Below the pieces are notes generated by a model. That model did no database searches, was not told where the DNA came from, and was given only the letters and a program-made list of their open reading frames with translations. DNA of 64,000 bases from Ascidia mentula (Eukaryota > Chordata > Ascidiacea > Phlebobranchia > Ascidiidae): NCBI GenBank assembly GCA_947561715.1, contig OX387201.1:2560001-2624000 (forward strand), read 5' to 3'. The position numbers were made by a program, and so were the translations under genes. The stretch's first letter is position 1. Every line of letters begins with the position of its first letter. Shown here in pieces: positions 1 to 13,645 of the stretch.

Positions 1-1
1 T

Positions 2-3000
2 TGTCAGTGTAACACTGGATACAGTGGGGATGGAATGGCTTGTGAAGATATTAATGAATGCACAATTGGAAACCACACCTGCCATGATAATGCAACCTGT
101 ACCAACACAAATGGAAGCTTTACTTGTCAGTGTAACACTGGATACAGTGGGGATGGAATGGCTTGTGAAGATATTAATGAATGCACAATTGGAAACCACA
201 CCTGCCATGAAAATGCAACCTGTACCAACACAAAAGGAAGCTTTACTTGTCAGTGTAACACTGGATACAGTGGGGATGGAATGGTTTGTGGAGATATTAA
301 TGAATGCACAATAGGAAACCACACCTGCCATGAAAATGCAACCTGTACCAAGACAAAAGGAAGCTTTACTTGTCAGTGTAACACTGGATACAGTGGGGAT
401 GGAATGGTTTGTGGAGATATTAATGAATGCACAATTGGAAACCACACCTGCCATGAAAATGCAACCTGTACCAACACAAAAGGAAGCTTTACTTGTCAGT
501 GTAACACTGGATACAGTGGGGATGGAATGGTTTGTGGAGATATTAATGAATGCACAATAGGAAACCACACCTGCCATGAAAATGCAACCTGTACCAACAC
601 AAACGGAAGCTTTACTTGTCAGTGTAACACTGGATACAGTGGGGATGGAATGGCTTGTGAAGATATTGATGAATGCACAATTGGAAACCACACCTGCCAT
701 GAAAATGCAACCTGTACCAACACAAATGGAAGCTTTACTTGTCAGTGTAACATTGGATACAGTGGGGATGGAATGGCTTGTGAAGATATTAATGAATGCA
801 CAATTGGAAACCACACCTGCCATGAAAATGCAACCTGTACCAACACAAATGGAAGCTTTACTTGTCAGTGTAACATTGGATACAGTGGGGATGGAATGGC
901 TTGTGAAGATATTAATGAATGCACAATAGGAAACCACACCTGCCATGAAAATGCAACCTGTATCAACACAAACGGAAGCTTTACTTGTCAGTGTAACACT
1001 GGATACAGTGGGGATGGAATGGCTTGTGAAGATATTGACGAATGCACAATTGGAAACCACACCTGCCATGAAAATGCAACCTGTACCAACACAAAAGGAA
1101 GCTTTACTTGTCAGTGTAACACTGGTTACAGTGGGGATGGAATGGCTTGTGAAGATATTAATGAATGCACAATTGGAAACCACACCTGCCATGAAAATGC
1201 AACCTGTACCAACACAAACGGAAGCTTTACTTGTCAGTGTAACACTGGATACAGTGGGGATGGAATGGTTTGTGAAGATATTGATGAATGTAGCATTGGA
1301 AACCACTCCTGCCATAAAAATGCAACCTGTACCAACACAAACGGAAGCTTTACTTGTCAGTGTAACACTGGATACAGTGGGGATGGAATGGTTTGTGAAG
1401 ATATTGATGAATGTAGAATTGGAAACCACACCTGCCATGAAAATGCAACCTGTACCAACACAAACGGAAGCTTTACTTGTCAGTGTAACACTGGATACAG
1501 TGGGGATGGAATGGTTTGTGGAGATATTGATGAATGTAGAATTGGAAACCACTCCTGCCATAAAAATGCAACCTGTACCAACACAAACGGAAGCTTTACT
1601 TGTCAGTGTAACACAGGATACAGTGGGGATGGAATGGTTTGTGGAGATATTGATGAATGCACAATTGGAAACCACACCTGCCATGAAAATGCAACCTGTA
1701 CCAACACAAATGGAAGCTTTACTTGTCAGTGTAACATTGGATACAGTGGGGATGGAATGGCTTGTGAAGATATTAATGAATGCACAATAGGAAACCACAC
1801 CTGCCATGAAAATGCAACCTGTACCAACACAAACGGAAGCTTTACTTGTCAGTGTAACACTGGATACAGTGGGGATGGAATGGCTTGTGAAGATATTAAT
1901 GAATGCACAATTGGAAACCACACCTGCCATGAAAATGCAACCTGTACCAACACAAATGGAAGCTTTACTTGTCAGTGTAACATTGGATACAGTGGGGATG
2001 GAATGGCTTGTGAAGATATTAATGAATGCACAATTGGAAACCACACCTGCCATGAAAATGCAACCTGTACCAACACAAATGGAAGCTTTACTTGTCAGTG
2101 TAACACTGCATACAGTGGGGATGGAATGGTTTGTGAAGATATTGATGAATGTAGAATTGGAAACCACTCCTGCCATGAAAATGCAACCTGTACCAACACA
2201 AACGGAAGCTTTACTTGTCAGTGTAACACTGGATATAGTGGGGATGGAATGGCTTGTGAAGATATTAATGAATGCACAATTGGAAACCACAACTGCCATG
2301 ATAATGCAACCTGTACCAACACAAACGGAAGCTTTACTTGTCAGTGTAACACAGGATACAGTGGGGATGGAATGGTTTGTGTAGATATTGATGAATGTAG
2401 AATAGGAAACCACTCCTGCCATGAAAATGCAACCTGTACCAACACAAACGGAAGCTTTACTTGTCAGTGTAACACTGGATACAGTGGGGATGGAATGGTT
2501 TGTGGAGATATTGATGAATGTAGAATTGGAAACCACTCCTGCCATGAAAATGCAACCTGTACCAACACAAACGGAAGCTTTACTTGTCAGTGTAACACTG
2601 GATATAGTGGGGATGGAATGGCTTGTGAAGATATTAATGAATGCACAATTGGAAACCACTCCTGCCATGAAAATGCAACCTGTACCAACACAAACGGAAG
2701 CTTTACTTGTCAGTGTAACACTGGATATAGTGGGGATGGAATGGCTTGTGAAGATATTAATGAATGCACAATTGGAAACCACACCTGCCATGAAAATGCA
2801 ACCTGTACCAACACAAATGGAAGCTTTACTTGTCAGTGTAACACTGCATACAGTGGGGATGGAATGGTTTGTGAAGATATTAATGAATGCACAATTGGAA
2901 ACCACACCTGCCATGAAAATGCAACCTGTACCAACACAAATGGAAGCTTTACTTGTCAGTGTAACACTGGATATAGTGGGGATGGAATGGCTTGTGAAGA

Positions 3001-6000
3001 TATTAATGAATGCACAATTGGAAACCACACCTGCCATGAAAATGCAACCTGTACCAACACAAATGGAAGCTTTACTTGTCAGTGTAAAACTGCATACAGT
3101 GGGGATGGAATGGTTTGTGTAGATATTGATGAATGTAGAATTGGAAACCACTCCTGCCATGAAAATGCAACCTGTACCAACACAAACGGAAGCTTTACTT
3201 GTCAGTGTAACACTGGATATAGTGGGGATGGAATGGCTTGTGAAGATATTAATGAATGCACAATTGGAAACCACACCTGCCATGAAAATGCAACCTGTAC
3301 CAACACAAATGGAAGCTTTACTTGTCAGTGTAAAACTGCATACAGTGGGGATGGAATGGTTTGTGTAGATATTGATGAATGTAGAATTGGAAACCACTCC
3401 TGCCATGAAAATGCAACCTGTACCAACACAAACGGAAGCTTTACTTGTCAGTGTAACACTGGATACAGTGGGGATGGAATGGTTTGTGGAGATATTGATG
3501 AATGTAGAATTGGAAACCACTCCTGCCATGAAAATGCAACCTGTACCAACACAAACGGAAGCTTTACTTGTCAGTGTAACACTGGATATAGTGGGGATGG
3601 AATGGCTTGTGAAGATATTAATGAATGCACAATTGGAAACCACAACTGCCATGATAATGCAACCTGTACCAACACAAACGGAAGCTTTACTTGTCAGTGT
3701 AACACAGGATACAGTGGGGATGGAATGGTTTGTGGAGATATTGATGAATGTAGAATTGGAAACCACTCCTGCCATGAAAATGCAACCTGTACCAACACAA
3801 ACGGAAGCTTTACTTGTCAGTGTAACACTGGATATAGTGGGGATGGAATGGCTTGTGAAGATATTAATGAATGCACAATTGGAAACCACAACTGCCATGA
3901 TAATGCAACCTGTACCAACACAAACGGAAGCTTTACTTGTCAGTGTAACACTGGATACAGTGGGGATGGAATGGTTTGTGGAGATATTAATGAATGCACA
4001 ATTGGAAACCACACCTGCCATGAAAATGCAACCTGTACCAACACAAACGGAAGCTTTACTTGTCAGTGTAACACTGGATACAGTGGGGATGGAATGGCTT
4101 GTGAAGATATTAATGAATGCATAATTGGAAACCACACCTGCCATGAAAATGCAACCTGTACCAACACAAATGGAAGCTTTACTTGTCAGTGTAACACTGC
4201 ATACAGTGGGGATGGAATGGTCTGTGAAGATATTGATGAATGTAGAATTGGAAACCACACCTGCCATGAAAATGCAACCTGTACCAACACAAATGGAAGC
4301 TTTACTTGTCAGTGTAACACTGGATACAGTGGGGATGGAATGGCTTGTGAAGATATTGATGAATGCACAATTGGAAACCACACCTGCCATGAAAATGCAA
4401 CCTGTACCAACACAAACGGAAGCTTTACTTGTCAGTGTAACACTGGATACAGTGGGGATGGAATGGCTTGTGAAGATATTGATGAATGCACAATTGGAAA
4501 CCACACCTGCCATGAAAATGCAATCTGTACCAACACAAACGGAAGCTTTACTTGTCAGTGTAACACTGCATACAGTGGGGATGGAATGGTTTGTGAAGAT
4601 ATTGATGAATGCACAATTGGAAACCACACCTGCCATGAAAATGCAATCTGTACCAACACAAACGGAAGCTTTACTTGTCAGTGTAACACTGGATACAGTG
4701 GGGATGGAATGGCTTGTGAAGATCATGATGAATGCACAATTGGAAACCACAACTGCCATGAAAATGCAACCTGTACCAACACAAATGGAAGCTTTACTTG
4801 TCAGTGTAACACTGGATACAGTGGGGATGGAATGGTTTGTGAAGATATTGATGAATGCACAATTGGAAACCACACCTGCCATGAAAATGCAATCTGTACC
4901 AACACAAACGGAAGCTTTACTTGTCAGTGTAACACTGGATACAGTGGGGATGGAATGGTTTGTGAAGATATTGATGAATGTACAATTGGAAACCACACCT
5001 GCCATGCAAATGCAACCTGTACCAACACAAATGGAAGCTTTACTTGTCAGTGTAACACTGGATACAGTGGGGATGGAATGGTTTGTGAAGATATTGATGA
5101 ATGTAGAATTGGAAACCACACCTGCCATGAAAATGCAATCTGTACCAACACAAACGGAAACTTTACTTGTCAGTGTAACACTGGATACAGTGGGGATGGA
5201 ATGGATTGTGAAGATATTAATGAATGTAGAATTGGAAACCACACTTGCCATGCAAATGCAACCTGTACCAACACAAATGGAAGCTTTACTTGTCAGTGTA
5301 ACACTGGATACAGTGGGGATGGAATGGTTTGTGGAGATATTGATGAATGTAGAATTGGAAACCACTCCTGCCATGATAATGCAACCTGTACCAACACAAA
5401 TGGAAGCTTTACTTGTCAGTGTAACACTGCATACAGTGGGGATGGAATGGTTTGTGAAGATATTGATGAATGCACAATTGGAAACCACACCTGCCATGAA
5501 AATGCAATCTGTACCAACACAAACGGAAGCTTTACTTGTCAGTGTAACACTGCATACAGTGGGGATGGAAGGGTTTGTGAAGATATTGATGAATGTAGAA
5601 TTGGAAACCACACCTGCCATGCAAATGCAACCTGTACCAACACAAATGGAAGCTTTACTTGTCAGTGTAACACTGGATACAGTGGGGATGGAATGGCTTG
5701 TGAAGATATTGATGAATGTAGAATTGGAAACCACACCTGCCATGAAAATGCAATCTGTACCAACACAAACGGAAACTTTACTTGTCAGTGTAACACTGGA
5801 TACAGTGGGGATGGAATGGATTGTGAAGATATTAATGAATGCACAATTGGAAACCACACCTGCCATGAAAATGCAACCTGTACCAACACAAATGGAAGCT
5901 TTACTTGTCAGTGTAACACTGGATACAGTGGGGATGGAATGGTTTGTGAAGATATTGATGAATGTAGAATTGGAAACCACACCTGCCATGCAAATGCAAC

Positions 6001-9000
6001 CTGTACCAACACAAATGGAAGCTTTACTTGTCAGTGTAACACTGGATACAGTGGGGATGGAATGGTTTGTGGAGATATTGATGAATGTAGAATTGGAAAC
6101 CACACTTGCCATGCAAATGCAACCTGTACCAACACAAATGGAAGCTTTACTTGTCAGTGTAACACTGGATACAGTGGGGATGGAATGGTTTGTGGAGATA
6201 TTGATGAATGTAGAATTGGAAACCACTCCTGCCATGATAATGCAACCTGTACCAACACAAATGGAAGCTTTACTTGTCAGTGTAACACTGCATACAGTGG
6301 GGATGGAATGGTTTGTGAAGATATTGATGAATGCACAATTGGAAACCACACCTGCCATGAAAATGCAATCTGTACCAACACAAACGGAAGCTTTACTTGT
6401 CAGTGTAACACTGCATACAGTGGGGATGGAATGGTTTGTGAAGATATTGATGAATGTAGAATTGGAAACCACACCTGCCATGCAAATGCAACCTGTACCA
6501 ACACAAATGGAAACTTTACTTGTCAGTGTAACACTGGATACAGTGGGGATGGAATGGCTTGTGAAGATATTGATGAATGTAGAATTGGAAACCACTCCTG
6601 CCATAAAAATGCAACCTGTACCAACACAAACGGAAACTTTACTTGTCAGTGTAACACTGGATACAGTGGGGATGGAATGGATTGTGAAGATATTAATGAA
6701 TGCACAATTGGAAACCACACCTGCCATGAAAATGCAACCTGTACCAATACAAATGGAAGCTTTACTTGTCAGTGTAACACTGGATACAGTGCGGATGGAA
6801 TGGTTTGTGGAGATATTGATGAATGTAGAATTGGAAACCACACCTGCCATGAGAATGCAACCTGTACCAATACAAATGGAAGCTTTACTTGTCAGTGTAA
6901 CACTGGATACAGTGGGGATGGAATGGTTTGTGAAGATATTTATGAATGCACAATTGGAAACCACACCTGCCATGAAAATGCAACCTGTACCAACACAAAT
7001 GGAAGCTTTACTTGTCAGTGTAACACTGGATACAGTGGGGATGGAATGGTTTGTGAAGATATTAATGAATGCACAATTGGAAACCACACCTGCCATGCAA
7101 ATGCAACCTGTACCAACACAAACGGAAGCTTTACTTGTCAGTGTAACACTGGATACAGTGGGGATGGAATGGTTTGTGGAGATATTGATGAATGTAGAAT
7201 TGGAAACCACTCCTGCCATGAAAATGCAACCTGTACCAACACAAACGGAAGCTTTACTTGTCAGTGTAACACTGGATACAGTGGGGATGGAATGGTTTGT
7301 GGAGATATTGATGAATGTAGAATTGGAAACCACTCCTGCCATGAAAATGCAACCTGTACCAACACAAACGGAAGCTTTACTTGTCAGTGTAACACTGGAT
7401 ACAGTGGGGATGGAATGGTCTGTGAAGATATTGATGAATGTAGAATTGGAAACCACTCCTGCCATGATAATGCAACCTGTACCAACACAAATGGAAGCTT
7501 TACTTGTCAGTGTAACACTGGATACAGTGGGGATGGAATGGTTTGTGAAGATATTGATGAATGTAGAATTGGAAACCACTCCTGCCATGAAAATGCAACC
7601 TGTACCAACAGAAATGGAAGCTTTACTTGTCAGTGTAACACTGGATACAGTGGGGATGGAATGGCTTGTGAAGATATTGATGAATGTAGAATTGGAAACC
7701 ACACCTGCCATGAAAATGCAACCTGTACCAACACAAATGGAAGCTTTACTTGTCAGTGTAACACTGGATACAGTGGGGATGGAATGGTTTGTGAAGATAT
7801 TGATGAATGTAGAATTGGAAACCACTCCTGCCATGAAAATGCAACCTGTACCAACAGAAATGGAAGCTTTACTTGTCAGTGTAACACTGGATACAGTGGG
7901 GATGGAATGGTTTGTGAAGATATTGATGAATGTAGAATTGGAAACCACACCTGCCATGAAAATGCAACCTGTACCAACACAAACGGAAGCTTTACTTGTC
8001 AGTGTAACACTGGATACAGTGGGGATGGAATGGTTTGTGGAGATATTGATGAATGTAGAATCGGAAACCACTCCTGCTATGAAAATGCAACCTGTACCAA
8101 CAGAAATGGAAGCTTTACTTGTCAGTGTAACACTGGATACAGTGGGAATGGAATGGTTTGTGGAGATATTGATGAATGTAGAATTGGAAACCACACCTGC
8201 CATGAAAATGCAACCTGTACCAACACAAATGGAAGCTTTACTTGTCAGTGTAACACTGGATACAGTGGGAATGGAATGACTTGTGAAGATATTGATGAAT
8301 GTCGATTAATGAGTTGCCATCGAAATGCAAATTGCACCAACACAATAGGAAGTTTTGCATGCGTATGTATTTTGGGATACACTGGAAATGGAACAGAATG
8401 TTCAGATATCGATGAATGTGCTTTGATGTTGGATGACTGTTATTTGATTGCAAATTGCACGAATTTTGATGGTGGTTTTAACTGCACTTGCAAACCTTTT
8501 TCAGGAAATGGAAGTTTTTGCATAGGTAATACAGTTTGTAGTTAGCGTTTATAAATCAGTTACCAAAGATTTATACTTTGTTTATATAAATCCAATAGAA
8601 AAGTTATTCCAATTCTGTGTCAAGTTTGGTCATTGAAATTTGTTATCTTAAAGAGTTATGATTTTTTTGCATTTTTTTTTGTTTTTTTGAATATTTCTGA
8701 TGGGCATTTTGTCATTGATTTTTAAGATCCAAAATCTTCCAAACTTGAAATGTCAAGAATTGAAGAAACATCATTCACAGTAACATGGAACGAGAGTCAG
8801 GATGCCACGCTTTATACAGTGAGTTAAATATTTTTGCTAGAAAGATTTAATGCTCTTTTATTCCGATTTTGTTCAGGTGTTTGTATATTCAGCAATGGGA
8901 GATCAGCTAATAAGTAACTGGACAGTCCCCTTTCCCCCTGTTGCGTTTACAGGTCTCACATCAGGGACACCATACCATGTAAATTTAACCACTATTTTTC

Positions 9001-12000
9001 CTGATCAAGTTGAAGTGTCGTCCCCTCCAATCACTGTGATTACAAGTATGAATTTGGAAAACAGTTTCACTATATTAATTATAAAAGTGGATAAGTTTGA
9101 CTTCATTGAAAACATAATATTTTTGGCAAATTTTATGTTCTTGGTTTTCATTTTTGGATTTTATTTAAAAAAAACAACACTTTATCGAGTCATAAGTTTA
9201 AAGAAAACAATTTAATTAAGACGATTTGATTGCATTGTTATTCTGTTACAGAACCAAGCGCAGTTGGAATCATTCAAATAACTGGTGTTAATAACAACTC
9301 CATTTCATGCAGTTGGCCACCAGTCAAAGGATCAACACAATATTTAGTTCAATATATCCAAACCCTTATATCAGCTCGGAAGAAAAGGCAAATCATTTCC
9401 CCCATAACAACTACAATAAATGTTAGTCTATTTTATGGGGAAAAAACTTAGTTCACAATAAAAAACTTCTTGCAGACTACGATGAACAATGTTATTCTTA
9501 CCAACTTGGATTCTGGAACCATATATGCAATCTCAATTGCTGCGGCAAACAGTGGTGGGGCAGGTTCAGCAACCAACATCACTGTCATAACAGGTATTTT
9601 CTTCTTGATTGTGCCTGAAACAAACGCCAGCTGCTCTGGTTCTGAAAAATAGGTGAAAGAAAAAACTTTGAATTCATTTCAGTATCAAAAAAGACAGAAT
9701 ATCAATTCTAGCCTTTGTCTCACCCAATAACACCGTAAGCATGCAAACAACTCAAGTTTAGTTTGTTGCAAAATAGAAAATTACAAGTTGATGTTTTCCG
9801 AGACAAAATCAATGACTGCTGGTATCCAAGCTTAGTTTATACATGTATCCTAGTTTATACATTTACATGTAATTTTCTTGTAGTGTTTCTGTATTTGCTG
9901 CTGAAAATGTAACCACAAAGCATTTTTTTTTATCTAGCTCCATCCCCACCAAGCTATTATAATGTTACTTTCTATAATGGATCAAGTGTAAGTGTTGAAT
10001 GGGACAAACCCAAAGGAACAGCTTTCTTTTATTGGAATCCCATTCCAGTACCTAGTGGAATGAACCTGTCATTTCGAGTTAATGGTAAAAATATATCCCT
10101 TTAATATCAAATTAGTACATTATGTTACATACATTAGTTTGTTCATAATTTAAACATTTACGAGAAAGCAGGTCGACATGCATGTTTTTACGTTAAATAA
10201 AACTTTTTTTTAATTTTTTCAGACACACAATTCTCCACCAATCTATTGAATCCTGTCCTTGCTTATGACCTTGTCCTGGTAGCTTGCAATGCACAGAATT
10301 ACTGCAGTGACAATGTAAACGAAACAATCCGTACTGTCCGTGTTATGCCAAGTAAATTGAGCTTCCCGTTGTTGGTGACTCCATTGTTGGCTTTTTGGTC
10401 ATACGAATGTTTGTTTAATAGGATGTGAATATGAACCATGTAGTACAGAAGCCAAATGCCTAGATGGAAACCTAACAGTTGACTGTAGCTGTGTAAATGG
10501 CTACACAGGGAATGGGGTAAATTGTACTGATGTTGATGAATGCAAGGATAACATGACCAGTCCTTGTGGAAATCAAAGTATTTCTGTTTGTGAAAATATG
10601 AAAGGGGGCTTTAATTGCTCTTGCAACAATGGCTTTGAGGTAATGTTGAATGGTTTCTTCAAAATTAAATATTACACAACACCACAAACCAGCAGCTTTT
10701 ACCTCTAACGCTGTAACATCCAAATGTAGCACATTTAGAATGGATTTTGAATACCACACAACTTATAATTGAACTTTGTGTTGTTAAAGTTTGAATCTTG
10801 TAATATCAACTTTTCTGGCTGTTTTTTTAGCAAAGGTAATGGGGATTTTTCCAATATTATATTGAGAGAAAACTGTTCCGAGCAGCAGCTAAGAACCACA
10901 GCCTTTTACAGTCATTTTCTAGAACCTTTCATATGACAAGAACATCTCTTTCAGAGAAAAATATGTTTTTGGTTCAGGGTAACTGGACCAACTGTGAAGA
11001 CAAAAACGAATGCCTTATGGGAGAAAGTGACTGTGACATCAACGCAAACTGCACCAATACAAATGGAAGTTTTTTTTGCACCTGCCATAAGGGATATGTT
11101 GGTAACGGGTCAAGCTGCATGGATGTTGATGAATGTAACTGCACTGAATCCATGTTTTGCTTAAATGCAAACAACTGCAGTACCCAGGCTCAATGCACAA
11201 ACACAGCTGGGAGTTATACATGCACTTGTTTTGATGGTTACGTAGGGGATGGTTTTAATTGCAGTGACATAAATGAATGCGATAATGAACACAATTGCAG
11301 TAAAAATGCAACTTGTGAGAATCTTAAGGGAAGTTACCACTGTTCCTGTAAAGAAGGGTTTACTGGAAATGGCTTTAATTGCACAGACATTGACGAATGT
11401 CTGTCCAACATACTAAACAACTGTAGCTCTCAAGCAAGATGTGAAAACACTGTTGGTAACTACTCGTGTTCATGCAATGATGGCTATGATGACAATGGGA
11501 CTCACTGCCTAAACATAAATGAATGCATGTCAACACCTTGTCCAATAAACGTTGGGTGTGTAGATACTCCAGGCAGTTTCTATTGCAATTGCACTGACCT
11601 CTTGGTTAGCAGCAAATGCACTTGTAATGACAAAAGTGATGCTGTCATATGCCATGGGTATAACCTGACCAGTGCATGCCCGACAGAAGAAATGTGTTTA
11701 CGAGACCTAAGTAAGTGTAATTTCTTGAAATATGTACTTTGATGTTAAAAATGCTACACAATTTTTTAGCAATGATGTAATACCTATAGCAATACCTTTG
11801 TCTGACAAAATGTTATCTTAAAAACATTTAATCGGTTAAAATGAGAATATTCAAGGAACATGTTTCATTTTAAAGAAAAAAAAAACATTTTAGAATAATG
11901 CCAACATGCTTGATCAAAACCAATAACAACATTTGCAAGTATTTACTTGCTATGTACTTAATATATGTTTTTTAAATTTTTGTCTTTTGTTTTCAGCTTC

Positions 12001-12647
12001 ATTTGATGGCGAGGTATCCTATAAATGCACATGCAATGTGCGCAGACACAATCCGTGTTTGGGCATCAATAACACTGCAATCTGTAACATAAGCTACTGT
12101 GAAACACAAGCAAACGTTTGCTCAAACCACACTCATGCAACATGCACCCAAACGAGTCTGTTTAAGCACACATGTCAGTGCTCAAGTGGATTTGTTTTCT
12201 CTCCTAAAAAAGACACTTGTCTTATTGGTAAAAATGTGGAGTTGAATTTGCACAATTTAATATTAACCCTTGCAATTCTTTACAGTCCCAACACATTGGT
12301 ATTTATTTGTTCTTTTTCCACTTGTTCTCATGGTAATAGTTGGAATATACCTATATGTTCAGATGAAAAGGAGATCTGGCGTTTTCAGAGTATGACTAAT
12401 AAATATTGTGTTTTTTATTTAACTTTTGTCAAGACAAGGCTGACCAAGAGCCTTGTTTTTGATTTGCCAAAGAGATGAGTATGTTACTAAACTATGCTAC
12501 AAAGAAGTGGTTCTTAACCGTATTTCTCTTTAGAGCCACTGCTATGATGTTTAAGTAATGATTTGTTGTTGGGATATTCACCAAAACACTAGTAAAAGCT
12601 ATTTTATTTTTTTACGTAGGTTTCCAGAAATGGAAGAGCAAGTTTAA
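2..12647 (+). CDS. Giant EGF-repeat / fibronectin type III extracellular protein (5' partial)
   Basis: The 5' end lies outside the window. Exons: <2-8525, 8727-8818, 8877-9045, 9252-9421, 9476-9593, 9938-10084, 10223-10351, 10422-10639, 10978-11710, 11997-12227 and a weaker terminal exon 12628-12647; all phases agree. The first exon encodes 67 near-identical calcium-binding EGF modules plus two diverged ones. Each has DI[N/D]EC, six cysteines and the hydroxylation consensus C-x-N-x4-F-x-C. Exons at 8.7-10.35 kb encode about three fibronectin type III modules. Exons at 10.4-11.7 kb encode about seven diverged EGF modules, and the exon at 12.0 kb another Cys-rich segment. I see no transmembrane helix, GPI signal or ZP domain downstream, so the product is probably secreted matrix, tunic or egg-coat material. 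The function is not recognised. The last exon (reading EMEEQV then stop) is the least certain part; a different 3' exon could exist. Confidence 0.88.
47..8287 (+). repeat. 67 x 123-bp in-frame tandem array (calcium-binding EGF units)
   Basis: The Asp codon of DI[N/D]EC falls at 47 and recurs on an exact 123-bp lattice to 8288, giving 67 units without any net indel. Each unit is 41 residues (one EGF module). Variation is limited to a few positions: T/R after EC, NHT/NHS/NHN, HEN/HDN/HKN/HAN, TGY/TAY/IGY and GMVC/GMAC/GMDC. Copies run beyond the left edge of the window, so the total is unknown. Two diverged modules follow at 8288-8525. Confidence 0.97.
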
Positions 12648-13645
12648 CAGCAACACACGGTGACTGATTCTTGCTTATACAGCAAACACAATTAACTCAA
12701 CACACATTCCAAAATGTTTTGCATTTATCACATGAAGAAGAAAGTACTGTTCCTGTTTGAAGAAAGTGAATTTATTAGCTTTACATTGACTGTAAAATTG
12801 CATTTAAAACACATATATATAAGTGTTATTTGAATTTTTTGTGATTGTGCAGCCAATTTGAAGGCATAAGACTATGAGAAAAGATGCTACTCAAACAGTG
12901 TCATCTTGCACTTAACCAATTTATATTAAATTCTATACAACCGTTAACATATCTGAGCAAATTAAAGAGTAAGAAATGCTTATGACCATTGCTTGTTTTG
13001 CTAATAATTTTATGTGAGGCTTTAAAAGTTATGATGTTTGCCATATTTTCATTCTGTGCAACATTTTCCTAATTATACGAAAACGTATTTCTATGCACTA
13101 TGCCCACATTGTTCGTTATGTTTATGTCTTGCGGATTATTGTTTTTACAAAACAAACTATATACATGCAATTTGAATTTTTGGTTACCTGTTCAATACTC
13201 ATTGTTGCAGTCTTGTATATTGTGTTTTTGACGAAACTTGAATGTTATCTTCAAAATTGGCAGTTTCTGCACAGCACGAAACATCCTAAGCCTAATAATC
13301 AAAAACATATAGGGTAGGTAAAATTATTTTGCATTTGGACATGTGGGCTTTGAAAATCTATTGTTCGTGGTTAACTGCGAAGGATAAGCTATGTCGTTTT
13401 AACAATATTAAAACTACGACGCCTTTTTAATACATTAACTTAACTTAACACCCAGCCAACCACATACATAAACACCATTGCAAAACACTTCGTACTACAC
13501 ATACATCGCATACAACAGCTATTATGACGTTAATTACGTAACAATAGGCATTATGCCGTACGTTTTACACGCTGCAGTTTTTAGGCCTCTTCCATGTGGA
13601 CTTCAGCCTCTAACAGCAGTAAGTTTGATATAATTTTTATGCACG
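12648..13645. other. Intergenic region, EGF gene to CFAP337
   Basis: About 1 kb of AT-rich sequence with no open frame of substance. It should hold the 3' UTR of the EGF-repeat gene and the promoter of the downstream WD40 gene. A TGACGT core close to TTACGTAA lies near 13524-13542, about 100 bp before the start codon; it resembles CREB/bZIP-type sites, but this is only a motif match. Confidence 0.5.

Noticed and set aside
4125..8279. A second long open frame (over 1,300 codons) overlapping the EGF array, with further such frames over 24-4124
   Set aside because: The unit length is a multiple of three, so a stop-free shadow frame in one unit is copied into all units. The shadow lacks domain logic while the EGF frame has conserved cysteines and leads into downstream exons in phase.
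1..8287. Regular direct repeats resembling a CRISPR-like array
   Set aside because: The repeats are contiguous, protein-coding EGF units with no unique spacers, in a eukaryotic gene.
12505..12545. TGGTTCTTAACCG, like the end of the hAT-type MITE family
   Set aside because: Only one end is visible; no matching second terminus or 8-bp duplication was found within a few hundred bases, so it is at most a fragment.
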